64,000 nucleotides of DNA from Modicisalibacter muralis (GCF_900102945.1 NZ_FNGI01000006.1:62001-126000), one strand, 5' to 3'; positions 18,799 through 27,528 are shown, counted from the first letter of the stretch. Numbers and translations: made by a program. Notes: generated by a model from the letters alone, not told the origin.

Positions 18799-19284
18799 TC
18801 AGCCGCGGCGCGCCGCCTCGATTGCAGCGATGTCGATCTTTTTCATCTGCATCATCGCATCGAATGCGCGCTTGGCGACGGCGGAATCGGGATCGGTGAC
18901 CGCTTTCGTCAGGGCGATCGGCGTAATCTGCCAGGACAATCCCCATTTGTCCTTGCACCAACCGCACGCGCTCTCCTGGCCGCCGTTGTCGACGATCGCG
19001 TTCCAGTAGCGATCCGTTTCGGCCTGGTCGGCGGTTGCTACCTGAAACGAGAACGCTTCGTTGTGCTTGAACATAGGGCCGCCGTTGAGCCCGAGGCACG
19101 GAATACCCATCACGCTAAACTCCACGGTCAGCACGTCGTCTTTCTTCCCCGACGGCAAGTCTCCCGGCACATGGTGCACCGCGCCGATCGATGAATCGGG
19201 AAAAACCTTGGTGTAAAACCGCGCCGCGTCCTCGGCGTCGCCATCGTACCAAAGGCAAATCGTGTTCTTTGCTTGCTTCATCAT
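18799..19284 (-). CDS. PhnB-like VOC protein
   Basis: 161 residues. The sequence follows the PhnB / 3-demethylubiquinone-methyltransferase-like group: TICLWYDGDAEDAARFYTKV, FSVMGIPCLGLNGGP, FKHNEAFSFQV, then GWCKDKWGLSWQITP. The group is misleadingly named; it has no methyltransferase fold, and its function is unknown. It is preceded at 19307-19384 by a well-formed attC in the same orientation, so it is probably a cassette. Confidence 0.82.
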   Translation of the reverse strand: MMKQAKNTICLWYDGDAEDAARFYTKVFPDSSIGAVHHVPGDLPSGKKDDVLTVEFSVMGIPCLGLNGGPMFKHNEAFSFQVATADQAETDRYWNAIVDNGGQESACGWCKDKWGLSWQITPIALTKAVTDPDSAVAKRAFDAMMQMKKIDIAAIEAARRG

Positions 19285-19306
19285 GTCATTTCTCCATATA
19301 TATGCC

Positions 19307-19384
19307 GCCTAACGCCCAAGCTCAGCCGCCCGGCCAAAGCCGCGAAGTGGCGTAGGCCGGATCGGCTGGAGCGAATTGTTATGC
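19307..19384 (-). mobile_element. attC recombination site (cluster B)
   Basis: This is the best-formed site in the window. On the minus strand the R'' box is GCATAAC (19384-19378), followed by AATTCGCTCCAGCCGATCCGG. The closing arm GGCCGGGCGGCTGAGC ends in the R' box GTTAGGC (19313-19307), an exact GTTRRRY. The arms pair with the usual bulges around CGCGGCTTTGG. It lies 36 bases after the stop of the VOC gene at 19421. Confidence 0.88.
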
Positions 19385-19420
19385 GCTGGCCTTCTGCCAC
19401 TTGACGCTCTCTTAGTTTGC

Positions 19421-19831
19421 CTAATCGCCTGTGGGAATCGCCGTTGGATCCATCCACATAGCCTCCCAGACATGCCCATCGGGATCCGCCAAGTTTCGGT
19501 TATACATAAAACCAAGTTCTTGGACGGGGTTGATGTCTGCTGTGCCACCATTTTTGGCAGCCGCTTCGTTCATGGCATCAACTGCTTCGCGACTTTCGCA
19601 CGACAGGGCAAGCATCACTTCGCTAGAGGTTGCGGGTGGGATTGGACGGTCGGTGAAGGTACGCCACTTAGCATGTGTAAGCAGCATGACGTTGATCGCC
19701 TCACTCAATACCATGCATGCCGCCGTATCGTCGGTAAATTGTGGATTGTTCTCGAAGCCGATGGCCTTGTAGAAATCCATCGATGCATCGAGGTCCGTCA
19801 CGGGCAGGTTCACGAAGATCATTCGGGACAT
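19421..19831 (-). CDS. VOC superfamily protein (lactoylglutathione-lyase-like), cassette-borne
   Basis: 136 residues. One VOC module: MIFVNLPVTDLDASMDFYKA, GFENNPQF, AACMVLSEAINVMLL, EVMLALSCESREAVDAM and ADPDGHVWEAMWMDP with the metal-site glutamate. Related proteins are annotated as glyoxalases without evidence. It is followed by a well-formed attC. The 141-base spacer upstream shows no second attC, so the 5' border of this cassette is unclear. Confidence 0.82.
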   Translation of the reverse strand: MSRMIFVNLPVTDLDASMDFYKAIGFENNPQFTDDTAACMVLSEAINVMLLTHAKWRTFTDRPIPPATSSEVMLALSCESREAVDAMNEAAAKNGGTADINPVQELGFMYNRNLADPDGHVWEAMWMDPTAIPTGD

Positions 19832-19972
19832 TGTTCGCTTTCTCCAGGTTGTTGATAAAGCGACAGCTTCATATGCTGTCTTCTCTTAGTCGTACAGCCA
19901 ATCGTGATTGCGACAGCCACGAGGAATTCTTCTGCACTCTGCCGAAGCTGCGATCTATATCACACAAAGCCA

Positions 19973-20641
19973 CTAACCCTCCCGCTGCATCTTCTCACGC
20001 CGCGCCACTTCCGCCGGCGTGGGAGGGTCCATGGCAAAGTCGCCGGTTTTCACCGCGCCATCGCGTACATACTGCGCGATCACAATACCGCTGGGCGACA
20101 CTCGACTGGCGGCCAGTTTGAACGCCGCTCCCTTGGCGCCATCGTCAAACAACTTCTTGCCTCCCCCGAGTACGACTGGGAATGTGAACATATTGATCTC
20201 GTCGATGAGATCACTCGCAAGCAGCGTTCGGATCAGGTCGGTGCTACCTTGCGTGACTAGCGCTGGCCCATCTTCCTGCTTCAGCTTGGCGACATCGTGC
20301 GCTGCGTCACGGAGAGCCATCGAGCCCTTCCAGGTCAGATTCAGCCCTTTTCGGGTCGCAACGTACTTTTTGATCGAATTGAAGGTTCTCGCGATGGAAT
20401 CATCAGGTCCGTCCTCGGCATACGGCCAGTGCGCGGCGAAGATCTCGTAGGTCTTTCGTCCGAGCAACAGGTCGAACGGCTGACTGAACATCTTGTCGAT
20501 CTCTTCGCCGAACACCTCGTCCGCCAGCGGCGCGACCCAGCCGCCGTAGCTGAACCCACTGGTCGGATCTTCCTGGGGCCCGCCGGGCGCCTGCATGACA
20601 CCATCCAGTGAAACCATGGCGCCGACAATCACTTTTCGCAT
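19973..20641 (-). CDS. Dihydrofolate reductase / RibD C-terminal family protein
   Basis: 222 residues. RibD_C fold signature: MRKVIVGAMVSLDGVMQAPG at the start, LLGRKTYEIFAAHWP, KKYVATRKG, then LVTQGSTDLIRTLLASDLID and FPVVLGGGKKLF. Such proteins bind NADPH; many copies lie in accessory DNA and are not true folate enzymes. AGGAGG lies about 8 bases before the ATG. Consensus attC boxes are found 92 bases upstream (20733), so this gene also reads like a cassette. A stronger promoter or folate role cannot be deduced. Confidence 0.85.
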   Translation of the reverse strand: MRKVIVGAMVSLDGVMQAPGGPQEDPTSGFSYGGWVAPLADEVFGEEIDKMFSQPFDLLLGRKTYEIFAAHWPYAEDGPDDSIARTFNSIKKYVATRKGLNLTWKGSMALRDAAHDVAKLKQEDGPALVTQGSTDLIRTLLASDLIDEINMFTFPVVLGGGKKLFDDGAKGAAFKLAASRVSPSGIVIAQYVRDGAVKTGDFAMDPPTPAEVARREKMQREG

Positions 20642-20732
20642 GAGCTCATCCTCCTGGTTTGCTTTCTAGCACCCAGTAGTCGAACGAGACACCGCGTAAT
20701 CGACAGCCCGGTGCATTCTGGGTGTGAGTGGC

Positions 20733-20882
20733 GCCCAACGCCTGGGCTGCTCAAGGTGACTTTGGATAATCTCTAGCTCTAGCTGATTGTCGAACGACAC
20801 CGTACAAAATCGACACTGACGCGGCTGAGGCCTAACGTCAGAAAAGACCTGGAGGCTCAAGGCCGAGAGGCTATTGTTGGGT
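20733..20882 (-). mobile_element. attC boxes, outer pair (cluster B)
   Basis: On the minus strand R'' ACCCAAC (20882-20876) followed by AATAGCC, and R' GTTGGGC (20739-20733) preceded by GCCCAGGC. Both fit consensus exactly. The 150-base span is within the known attC range, but the R' box of a second site lies inside it. Confidence 0.6.
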
Positions 20883-20915
20883 ATTGACAGGAAGTCTCTT
20901 ACGGAATTGTTAGGC
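20830..20915 (-). mobile_element. attC boxes, overlapping pair (cluster B)
   Basis: On the minus strand R'' GCCTAAC (20915-20909) followed by AATTCCGTAAGAGAC, and R' GTTAGGC (20836-20830) preceded by GTCTTTTCTGAC. Both boxes are exact, and the inner arms pair in part. It is interleaved with the outer pair, which suggests an insertion or deletion between two neighbouring sites. Confidence 0.65.
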
Positions 20916-21117
20916 CGCATGGTTATCCCAATAACCATAGAATTTTCTAATCCATTGAAAAACGTATGCGTCACACGATGTAAAAATGAATTGCTAGCCG
21001 ATTGACCGCGCCAGACTGCATCGGGGTCAAATCCACTATAGCGGCATACAATAAAGGTTCCATCTCGCGCGCCTGGCGCGAGCGTTTTCGCTACTCAAGA
21101 ATAGGAGGTTTCAACCC

Positions 21118-21681
21118 ATGTCATTGACTCCTTCCAACATGCTCGACCTGGGCTCGCCAATGCCTGCCTTCCGGCTGCCCGATCCCGAGGGCAAGGAAGT
21201 CTCAAGCGAGGAGTTCGCCGGGCAGCCACTGGTGGTGGCATTCATCTGCAACCACTGCCCGTTCGTCAAGCACGTTGCCGATGCCTTCGCCGAGTTCGCC
21301 CGCGAGTATCAGGAGCAAGGCCTGGCGGTGGTCGCGATCAACAGCAACGACTTCCATAGTTACCCGGACGACAGCCCGGAGAAGATGCTCGAGGAGGCTC
21401 GCCAGCGCGGCTACACCTTCCCCTACCTGGTGGACGAGAGTCAGGAGGTAGCGCGCGCCTTCGAGGCGGCCTGCACACCGGATTTCTTCCTGTTTGATGG
21501 CGAGCACAAGCTGGCCTACCGCGGCCAGTTCGACGATAGCCGCCCGAGCAAGGAAACGCCGGTGACTGGCGCGGATCTGCGCACAGCAGCCGATGCGGTG
21601 CTGGCAGGCCAAGTGCCGGACGCCCAGCAGAAGCCGTCGATGGGTTGCAACATCAAGTGGAAGCTTGGCCGCAGAAACTGA
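21118..21681 (+). CDS. Thioredoxin-fold (AhpC/TlpA-like) protein
   Basis: 187 residues, no signal peptide, so cytoplasmic. The fold begins MPAFRLPDPEGKEVSSEEF, has CNHCPFV at the redox position (Cys-Asn-His-Cys), then LAVVAINSNDFHSYPDDSPE and the cis-Pro segment CTPDFFLFDG. The CNHCPF group is a common thiol peroxidase/oxidoreductase-like family of unknown substrate. AGGAGG lies 10 bases before the ATG. It is the first clearly chromosomal gene after the cassette region and shares the strand with the GDPD gene 75 bases downstream, but the spacer looks like a separate promoter region. Confidence 0.85.
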   Translation: MSLTPSNMLDLGSPMPAFRLPDPEGKEVSSEEFAGQPLVVAFICNHCPFVKHVADAFAEFAREYQEQGLAVVAINSNDFHSYPDDSPEKMLEEARQRGYTFPYLVDESQEVARAFEAACTPDFFLFDGEHKLAYRGQFDDSRPSKETPVTGADLRTAADAVLAGQVPDAQQKPSMGCNIKWKLGRRN

Positions 21682-21756
21682 GTGGTCGCCGCGCCGTCAC
21701 ATTAGCGTCCTATACTCAAGGCTCCTATGCCACTCACAAAGGACAGCGAGCCCACC

Positions 21757-23076
21757 ATGCCCAATAACAAGACCTTCTCCGCCACTCTCTGCCTACTACT
21801 CTCGATAATTGCCTTCGCGCCCGCCTGGGCGGCAAATAATGAGACAAGCACTGAAGAGGCCATCATCGCGGCTGCCAAGAACGTCACCCTCGGCCCGCGT
21901 CCACTCTATTTGGTCCAGGACATGGACGAGGAAACGCAGCGTTCCCGCAAGCTCAAGGCCAAGCTGCTGAACTGTGCCGCCCAGCAAGATGACTGGCAAC
22001 GCACGGAGTTTTCCATCGCCCATCGCGGGGCGCCGTTGCAGTTTCCCGAACATACACGGGAAGCCTATATTGCCGGGGCCCAGATGGGCGCCGGCATCAT
22101 GGAATGCGATGTCACCTTTACCGCGGACAAGGAACTGGTCTGCCGCCATTCGCAGTGTGACCTGCACGCCACCACCAACATCCTCGCGACGGACCTGGCC
22201 CAGAAATGCAGCGTACCGCCCGAGTTCGATCCACAAAGTGGCGAACTGCTAAACGCAGCGGCCATTCAGTGTTGCACCAGCGACATTACCCTCGCCGAGT
22301 TCAAGACGCTCGAGGGCAAGATGGAAGGCGCCAATCCCGAAGCACGCAGCCTCGAAGCCTATATGAATAGCACGCCCGACTGGCGCACCGATCTGTATGC
22401 ACAGCGCGGTACGCTGATGACCCATGCTGAAAGCATCGAACTTTTCAAGGCGCTGGGTGTGAAGATGACCCCGGAGCTAAAGGCACCCAGCGTCTCCATG
22501 CCCTTCGATGGCATGTCGCAAGAAGACTATGCCCGGAAGATGATCGATGAATACAAGGCGGCGAATGTCCCGCCGAGTAACGTCTATCCGCAGTCATTCG
22601 AGTTGGAGGATGTACGCTACTGGATCGAGAACACGCCCGCGTTCGGCAAGCAGGCCGTCTATCTCGACGATCGCTACGACGAGGAGGGCTTCGTATATGA
22701 CGATCCGGCAACTTGGGAGCCAAGCATGCAAGAGCTGGTCGACCAGGGCGTCAATATCATCGCGCCGCCGTTGTGGATGCTGCTGGCTTCCAATCCCGAT
22801 GCCGGTGAAACCGGCAGCCGCATCGTGCCGTCGGTTTACGCCGAACGCGCCAAGCAGGCTGGCCTGGATATCATTGCCTGGAGTTTCGAGCGCTCGGGCC
22901 CGTTGACCAAGGACGGCGAATGGTATCACCGGACCACCGACGACGTGATCGACAGCGACGGCGACAAGCTGCTCTCGCTGGATGTGCTGGCGCGCGATGT
23001 CGAGGTGATCGGCCTGTTCTCGGACTGGCCAGCTACGGTCACCTTCTATGACAACTGCGTGAACACCGACACCTGA
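21757..23076 (+). CDS. Secreted glycerophosphodiester phosphodiesterase
   Basis: 439 residues. The start at 21757 gives a Sec signal peptide ([15 protein letters not shown], cut after about residue 25); the longer reading from 21727 would bury it. The GDPD TIM-barrel begins [16 protein letters not shown] (His89, Arg90), with the metal-binding MECDVTF and the catalytic RHSQCDL histidine. A C-terminal ASP-rich part follows. The enzyme hydrolyses glycerophosphodiesters to glycerol-3-phosphate in the periplasm, giving phosphate and carbon. It is longer than GlpQ because of an insertion after the second motif. Confidence 0.88.
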   Translation: MPNNKTFSATLCLLLSIIAFAPAWAANNETSTEEAIIAAAKNVTLGPRPLYLVQDMDEETQRSRKLKAKLLNCAAQQDDWQRTEFSIAHRGAPLQFPEHTREAYIAGAQMGAGIMECDVTFTADKELVCRHSQCDLHATTNILATDLAQKCSVPPEFDPQSGELLNAAAIQCCTSDITLAEFKTLEGKMEGANPEARSLEAYMNSTPDWRTDLYAQRGTLMTHAESIELFKALGVKMTPELKAPSVSMPFDGMSQEDYARKMIDEYKAANVPPSNVYPQSFELEDVRYWIENTPAFGKQAVYLDDRYDEEGFVYDDPATWEPSMQELVDQGVNIIAPPLWMLLASNPDAGETGSRIVPSVYAERAKQAGLDIIAWSFERSGPLTKDGEWYHRTTDDVIDSDGDKLLSLDVLARDVEVIGLFSDWPATVTFYDNCVNTDT

Positions 23077-23125
23077 TCCCAAACCCACATCAGGCGGCAA
23101 GCCCGCATCGAGCATCAAACAATGA

Positions 23126-23162
23126 GCGCTGCCTTGTTTTCTCTATCGAGACAAGGCAGCGC
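23126..23162 (+). terminator. Terminator of the GDPD gene
   Basis: A perfect 12-base stem GCGCTGCCTTGT / ACAAGGCAGCGC with a 13-base loop lies 50 bases after the stop and is followed by CGGATTTTTGG. Confidence 0.8.
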
Positions 23163-23222
23163 CGGATTTTTGGTTCAGGCTAAAGCGGTCTGCTGCGGTG
23201 GACGAGATACGTCAGCGATCCA

Positions 23223-23762
23223 CTACGCCCGCTGCTCGGCGATGGCCTCGAACGCCTGCTGATCACGATCGCTAAAGAAGCACAGCGTCACCTGCAAGTC
23301 ATGTGCATCCAGCGCCTCTTCCAGCGTATCGATCACGATGTGCGCTGCCTCGTCGAACGGATAGCCGTAGACGCCGGTGGAGATCGCCGGGAAGGCGATG
23401 CTGCGACAGTCGTGCTTGTCGGCCAGCGCCAGGGCGTTGCGGTAGCAGTTGGCGAGCAGATGTGACTTGTCCTTGGTCTTGGCGTAGACCGGGCCCACGG
23501 TGTGGATCACGTAGCGCGCCGGTAGGTTGAAGCCGTCGGTCAGGGCGACCTCACCGTCCGGCAGGCCGTCGGGCCAGTCGGTGTCGCGCAGACGCTGGCA
23601 GGCCTGCTTGAGCTCGGAGCCGGCGGCACGGTGAATGGCGCCATCCACGCCCCCGCCGCCCATTAATGAGTGATTGGCGGCGTTGACGATGGCGTCCACC
23701 TCGAGCCGGGTGATGTCGCCGGTGATCACACTGACCCGGCGATTGAACAGGTCCTTGTCCAT
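23223..23762 (-). CDS. Macrodomain protein, O-acetyl-ADP-ribose deacetylase type
   Basis: 179 residues, a single macrodomain. The ADP-ribose site is clear: GDITRLEVDAIVNAAN, GGGGVDGAIHRAAG, and the phosphate loop FPAISTGVYGYPFDEAA. It matches the YmdB/MacroD group, which removes acetyl-ADP-ribose or mono-ADP-ribose. AGGAGG lies 5 bases before the ATG at 23762. It is likely monocistronic, 65 bases upstream of the methyltransferase stop on the same strand. Confidence 0.93.
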   Translation of the reverse strand: MDKDLFNRRVSVITGDITRLEVDAIVNAANHSLMGGGGVDGAIHRAAGSELKQACQRLRDTDWPDGLPDGEVALTDGFNLPARYVIHTVGPVYAKTKDKSHLLANCYRNALALADKHDCRSIAFPAISTGVYGYPFDEAAHIVIDTLEEALDAHDLQVTLCFFSDRDQQAFEAIAEQRA

Positions 23763-23827
23763 CGCTCCTCCTGAGCGTTGCCTGAACAATGCATGAGCTC
23801 ATTTCTGAGCGTAGCAGTTGTGGAATC

Positions 23828-25042
23828 TCAGGGGCGTGTCGCCTGAATAAGCAGGTTGCGCGGCGTCAGCTCGCGTTCGCAGAAGGTGCCGAGCCTGACC
23901 CGGTAACCAGCCTCCTCCAGCAGCATCAGCCGATCCAGCACCAGCCAAACCTCCAGCGGGCGCCGGAACAGATGGCGCACCAGCTCCAGGCGCTGCACCT
24001 CGGCCAGGCGTCGCCAGCCGGCGGCTTCCCATTCCTCCCACTCGATCCCCTTATTCGTACTTTCGGGCAATGAGAGCCCCTTCTGCTGCGCCGCCCAACG
24101 GCAGAAGTCGGCGAAGCTCGCCGGCATGCGTCCATAGGCCAGACTGGGCACCGGCAGATAACGGTCACAATCGCGCACGTCGCGCTGCAGCAGGTCGAAG
24201 CCCAGGCGCCAGGCATTGGCCCGCTCACGCTGCCGGCTCACCGCCGCCGATGCGGTCACGGTTTCCTGCACGGCCAGGGCCAGGTCGTCGCGCTCGAGTT
24301 GCAGATCGTGTGACTCGGCCAGGCGCCGCCCCAGTTGCGAAAGCGGACGGTAATGGTCGGCCGCGGTGCGCTGATAACAGCATGGCGCCAGGGTGATATC
24401 GCAGCCAGTTTCCGCCGCCCGCTGCAACAGCCGGGTATGCAGGTCGCCACAGGCGTGCAGAGCAACCACGTGCCCTTGCGGATCGAGCCAGCGCCCGGCG
24501 TCTGGGGCTATCACGTCCTGCTGGATCAATTTCAGCGCTACACCCTGGCGCTCGGCCAGTTGCCTGCCCTGCTCGCACAGCTCGGCCTGCCACTCCAGCG
24601 CTGTTACCTCGCTGCCATGCAATCGGCTCAGAGTGCGTGCCAGGTGGCCCTTGCCGGCACACCACTCCAACATGGCCTGCCCAGGCTTCGCCTCGACTCG
24701 GTGAACGAAGGCTTCCAGTTGCTGCCACTTGCGCCCGCCGATGTGATCGCCCCAGCGGTTGGGCAAGGCGGACTCATCGGCGGCGTGGCGCGACGGCAAT
24801 TGCGTCAGCTCCGTCAACTCGGCCACCGGTAGCCAGGTGCCAATCCCGCTGGTCGCGAAGGGATCCCTCTCCAGCCGGATCCAGTTCGCTTCGTCCAACA
24901 ACATAAGATAACGGTATAAACCAGAATGCCGCGATGCCCAGGGCATCTGCCGGTGATGAAAAGGCAAGGGCCGCCAGAGCGGCTGCCATTCGGTCAGCAG
25001 CGCGGTGAGTCGCTGAAAGCGTTCGGCATAGGTCATAGGCAT
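23828..25042 (-). CDS. SAM-dependent methyltransferase (METTL25-like fold)
   Basis: 404 residues. The SAM-binding core lies mid-protein: AMLEWCAGKGHLARTLSRL (motif I, about residue 123), VTALEWQAELCEQG, then VVALHACGDLHTRLL and LAPCCYQRT, which is the Methyltransf_32 arrangement seen in METTL25 and GSTCD. The substrate is unknown. The first 16 residues have a diverged second copy at 27529-27575. Start codons at 25042 and 25036 are both possible; the ribosome site is weak. Confidence 0.82.
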   Translation of the reverse strand: MPMTYAERFQRLTALLTEWQPLWRPLPFHHRQMPWASRHSGLYRYLMLLDEANWIRLERDPFATSGIGTWLPVAELTELTQLPSRHAADESALPNRWGDHIGGRKWQQLEAFVHRVEAKPGQAMLEWCAGKGHLARTLSRLHGSEVTALEWQAELCEQGRQLAERQGVALKLIQQDVIAPDAGRWLDPQGHVVALHACGDLHTRLLQRAAETGCDITLAPCCYQRTAADHYRPLSQLGRRLAESHDLQLERDDLALAVQETVTASAAVSRQRERANAWRLGFDLLQRDVRDCDRYLPVPSLAYGRMPASFADFCRWAAQQKGLSLPESTNKGIEWEEWEAAGWRRLAEVQRLELVRHLFRRPLEVWLVLDRLMLLEEAGYRVRLGTFCERELTPRNLLIQATRP

Positions 25043-25049
25043 CCAGGGC

Positions 25050-25388
25050 TCAGTCCTCGACGAACGACTTCAAGCGTGACAGGGCGTCATCCCACTCTTC
25101 GCAAACCCGATCGAGGTACGAGCGCACGTCCTCGATGGGTTCGGGAACGTAGGAGAAGTGATTTTCTCGGCCGACGCGGCGCGACCTGACGATACCCGCC
25201 TGCTCGAGCACATGAAGATGCTTGGTGATGGCCTGACGCGACATCCGGAAGTCGGATGTCAGTCGACTGATCGACCGGGATTGGCCATCACGCAGTGTCA
25301 GCACCAGCATCAGGCGGTTGGTGTCGCCCAGGGCGGCGAACACCGGTACCGGATCGCGCTTCGCGACCGTTGCACTAGGCCTCGACAT
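25050..25388 (-). CDS. ArsR-family winged-helix regulator
   Basis: 112 residues. The wHTH is plain: FAALGDTNRLMLVLTLRDG, ISRLTSDFRMSRQAITKHLHVL and the wing GRENHFSY. No metal-binding cysteines (CxC or ELCV type) are seen, so it is not a classical metal sensor. It overlaps the stop of the SRPBCC gene by 14 bases and lies downstream in the same transcript, a common pair in which the regulator controls its own SRPBCC partner. Confidence 0.9.
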   Translation of the reverse strand: MSRPSATVAKRDPVPVFAALGDTNRLMLVLTLRDGQSRSISRLTSDFRMSRQAITKHLHVLEQAGIVRSRRVGRENHFSYVPEPIEDVRSYLDRVCEEWDDALSRLKSFVED

Positions 25389-25821
25389 ACGCCTGAATAT
25401 TGGACGTTTGCTCTTCCCATCCGGACTCGTTCATGCGCAGGGCCTCCATCCGGCGCCCTTCCGGTATGCGACTGAAGCCCGATTCCGTGATGACGAGACG
25501 CGTACCGCCGGAGATGGGCTCCAGTCGGAACTCCACCAGCGTTGGTGGCTCGTCCACGTAGTCTCTGTCAGGGTCGACGGCATAAGGGTGCCAGGTAAAC
25601 GAGAACAGACGCTCGGGCTCCATGGCCTGAATCCTTGCCTCCCATTGGACGTGTTCGTAGCCCGGATAGGTGATATGGCCTCGGGAGACCTCGCCTACCT
25701 CGAAGGGGCCATCCAACTTGACGCGGAACCATTCGCCGAACTGCCGATGGTCCGTCAACGCATGCCAGACGCGCTCGACCGGTGCTTTTAGCTCGATGCT
25801 CTTCTCGATGCTGTCTTTCAT
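25375..25821 (-). CDS. SRPBCC (AHSA1-type) domain protein
   Basis: 148 residues. It starts IEKSIELKAPVERVWHALTD and has GEWFRVKLDGPFEVGE and the C-terminal AHSA1 helix with ESGWEEQ. The fold binds hydrophobic ligands; the ligand is unknown. AGGAGG lies 7 bases before the ATG. It is first in a two-gene operon with the ArsR regulator and probably reports or binds the signal. Confidence 0.9.
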   Translation of the reverse strand: MKDSIEKSIELKAPVERVWHALTDHRQFGEWFRVKLDGPFEVGEVSRGHITYPGYEHVQWEARIQAMEPERLFSFTWHPYAVDPDRDYVDEPPTLVEFRLEPISGGTRLVITESGFSRIPEGRRMEALRMNESGWEEQTSNIQAYVEA

Positions 25822-25985
25822 AACGCAACCTCCTGGTTGCGTTTAGCATCGACTATTGTGGCGAAAAACGCAACCGTTCGGCTGCATAAATAGTCGGCAC
25901 ACGGAACGTGCTACAGATTGCGTTGCTGGCAAGTCACGGTCGCCAAGCCGTATATTAGCGGTTTTGCCCAAGCAGCGACGCCGCC

Positions 25986-26891
25986 ATGCAAGCGCATCTC
26001 GAACAGCGAGCCCTGAAGCTCTCCATCACCATGACTCTGGTCGTCGCCGCCCTGGGTGTCGTCCTGGGCCTGCTGGCCGGTTCGCAGTCCATCCTCTTCG
26101 ACGGGGTATTTTCCACCATCGATGCAGCCATGTCCGGCCTCGCGCTGCTGGTGTCGCGCCTGGTCGTGCGCCAGACTAGCCAGCGCTTCCAGCATGGTTA
26201 TTGGCACTTCGAGCCAATGGTGGCCGCGCTCAACGGCGCCATCCTGACGCTGCTGTGTTTCTACGCCTTTCTCAATGCCATACAGGGCTTGATGGAAGGT
26301 GGGCAGGAACTCGCCTTCGGTGTGGCCATCGCCTATGCAGTGCTGGTCGCAGCGGTGTGCTTCGGTATGTACGCCTTCGAGCGACGCATCAATCGCGAGG
26401 CGAACTCCGAGTTCGTGCGTATCGATATCCAGAGCTGGCTAATGGCCGCACTGATCACCTCCGCCCTGCTGGTGGCCTTCGTGATTGCGCTATTTCTGGA
26501 AGGCACGGCCTGGTCGCACTGGACCCCCTATGTGGATTCCCTGCTGCTGGCGATACTCACGCTTTGCTTCATGCCGGTACCCATCGGCATCGTGCGTCGC
26601 GCCATGAAGGAGGTGTTCCTGATCGCCCCCAGCCACATCGACCGGGAAGTCCACGCCGCCATGCAGCAAGTGATGCAGCGCGACGGTCTGCTCCAGTATC
26701 ACAGTCATGTAGCCAAGACCGGACGCGGTCATTTCATCGAGATCCACATCATCACCCGCACGGATTTCGCGACCCAGCGAGGCATGATCGTCCTCGACGA
26801 GATTCGCGAGGAGATCGCCGCGCAACTCAGCATTCCCGCCGAGCAGCGCTGGTTCACGGTGGCCTTCACCGCCGATCCGCGCTGGGCCTGA
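25986..26891 (+). CDS. Cation diffusion facilitator (CDF) family efflux protein
   Basis: 301 residues. Six hydrophobic segments lie in the first two thirds, with the CDF signature region SILFDGVFSTIDAAMSGLAL (TM2) and the second metal-site helix IDIQSWLMAALITS (TM5). The cytoplasmic C-terminal domain follows. The usual HxxxD pair of zinc carriers is not seen: the TM5 site reads D-x-x-x-W and TM2 carries D-x-x-x-x-x-D, so the metal may be iron or manganese, or the protein belongs to the less-studied branch. The gene is monocistronic. Confidence 0.85.
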   Translation: MQAHLEQRALKLSITMTLVVAALGVVLGLLAGSQSILFDGVFSTIDAAMSGLALLVSRLVVRQTSQRFQHGYWHFEPMVAALNGAILTLLCFYAFLNAIQGLMEGGQELAFGVAIAYAVLVAAVCFGMYAFERRINREANSEFVRIDIQSWLMAALITSALLVAFVIALFLEGTAWSHWTPYVDSLLLAILTLCFMPVPIGIVRRAMKEVFLIAPSHIDREVHAAMQQVMQRDGLLQYHSHVAKTGRGHFIEIHIITRTDFATQRGMIVLDEIREEIAAQLSIPAEQRWFTVAFTADPRWA

Positions 26892-26941
26892 GCCGACCAG
26901 CCATTCCGCTGCCTGACCAGGGCATCCTTGGCCAGGCCCGC

Positions 26942-27424
26942 TCAAACGGCCAGCATCACGCTGAACACCGCCGCCGCGAGCAGCGCCGCAATGGTCCGCA
27001 CATGATTCCAGCGCGTCCAGTTTCTGACATAGTCGTCCCAGTGCGCCACCGAGTCGGGTGCCTTGGGGTCGAGCTTGGCCAGTGCCTGGTTGCGGGGCAC
27101 GTTGCAGACGATGGTCACCCCCAAGGTTCCCACCAGGTAGAGCGCGCTGCCCAGCACCCCGAAGGCGGCACTGAACCCGGCCTCGGATACCAGCGCCAAG
27201 ACGATCAACAACACGCATATCGCCCCGGTGCCGAAGAAGGTTCCCAGAAACCAGGGGTTCAATACGACGATGTTGATGGACTGCATGGCGGCGATGCCCT
27301 CATGCGCCGGCAGGCGAAATAGCGCCTGCATCACGAACGTCGAGAACGTGAAGAACACCCCGGCGACCAGGCCGCAACCCAATGCCGCGAGCAGCGTCAG
27401 TACGCCCTCGAATTGCCAGACCAT
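26942..27424 (-). CDS. DUF1772 (anthrone-oxygenase-like) membrane protein
   Basis: 160 residues with four hydrophobic segments. The pattern GVLTLLAALGCGLVAGVFFT, then LGTFFGTGAICVLLIV and WDDYVRNWTRWNHVRT is that of DUF1772. The ATG at 27424 begins just before the first membrane segment. The frame stays open for 68 codons further upstream, but that part encodes a copy of the methyltransferase start, so I treat it as a scar rather than as an N-terminal domain. Function is not established; related proteins are named after fungal anthrone oxygenases. Confidence 0.78.
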   Translation of the reverse strand: MVWQFEGVLTLLAALGCGLVAGVFFTFSTFVMQALFRLPAHEGIAAMQSINIVVLNPWFLGTFFGTGAICVLLIVLALVSEAGFSAAFGVLGSALYLVGTLGVTIVCNVPRNQALAKLDPKAPDSVAHWDDYVRNWTRWNHVRTIAALLAAAVFSVMLAV

Positions 27425-27528
27425 TACCACGGAAGCGTCTCCCCGTTTGCCGATGGCGCAGCGATCGATTCCATGCCTTCTTCTTAATAGGCGATATTTG
27501 CCGCGTTGCCCAGTTGGAAGTGACCGCT

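Larger units (their letters stand above)
20642..21117. other. Intergenic stretch of 476 bases with two interleaved attC sites
   Basis: It holds the attC boxes described at 20733-20915 and, near 21064-21082, a small GC-rich hairpin CTCGCGC / GGCGCGAG upstream of the thioredoxin-like gene, whose AGGAGG lies at 21103. No gene is supported. The remaining sequence shows nothing I can name. Confidence 0.55.

Noticed and set aside
3409-20915. One continuous integron array
   Set aside because: katG, fabF, GST and others between the two attC clusters show no attC borders, and no integrase is present.
20666-20974. Open frame of 102 codons on the minus strand
   Set aside because: It runs straight through the attC boxes at 20733-20915, and its sequence is explained by them; no family and no ribosome site.
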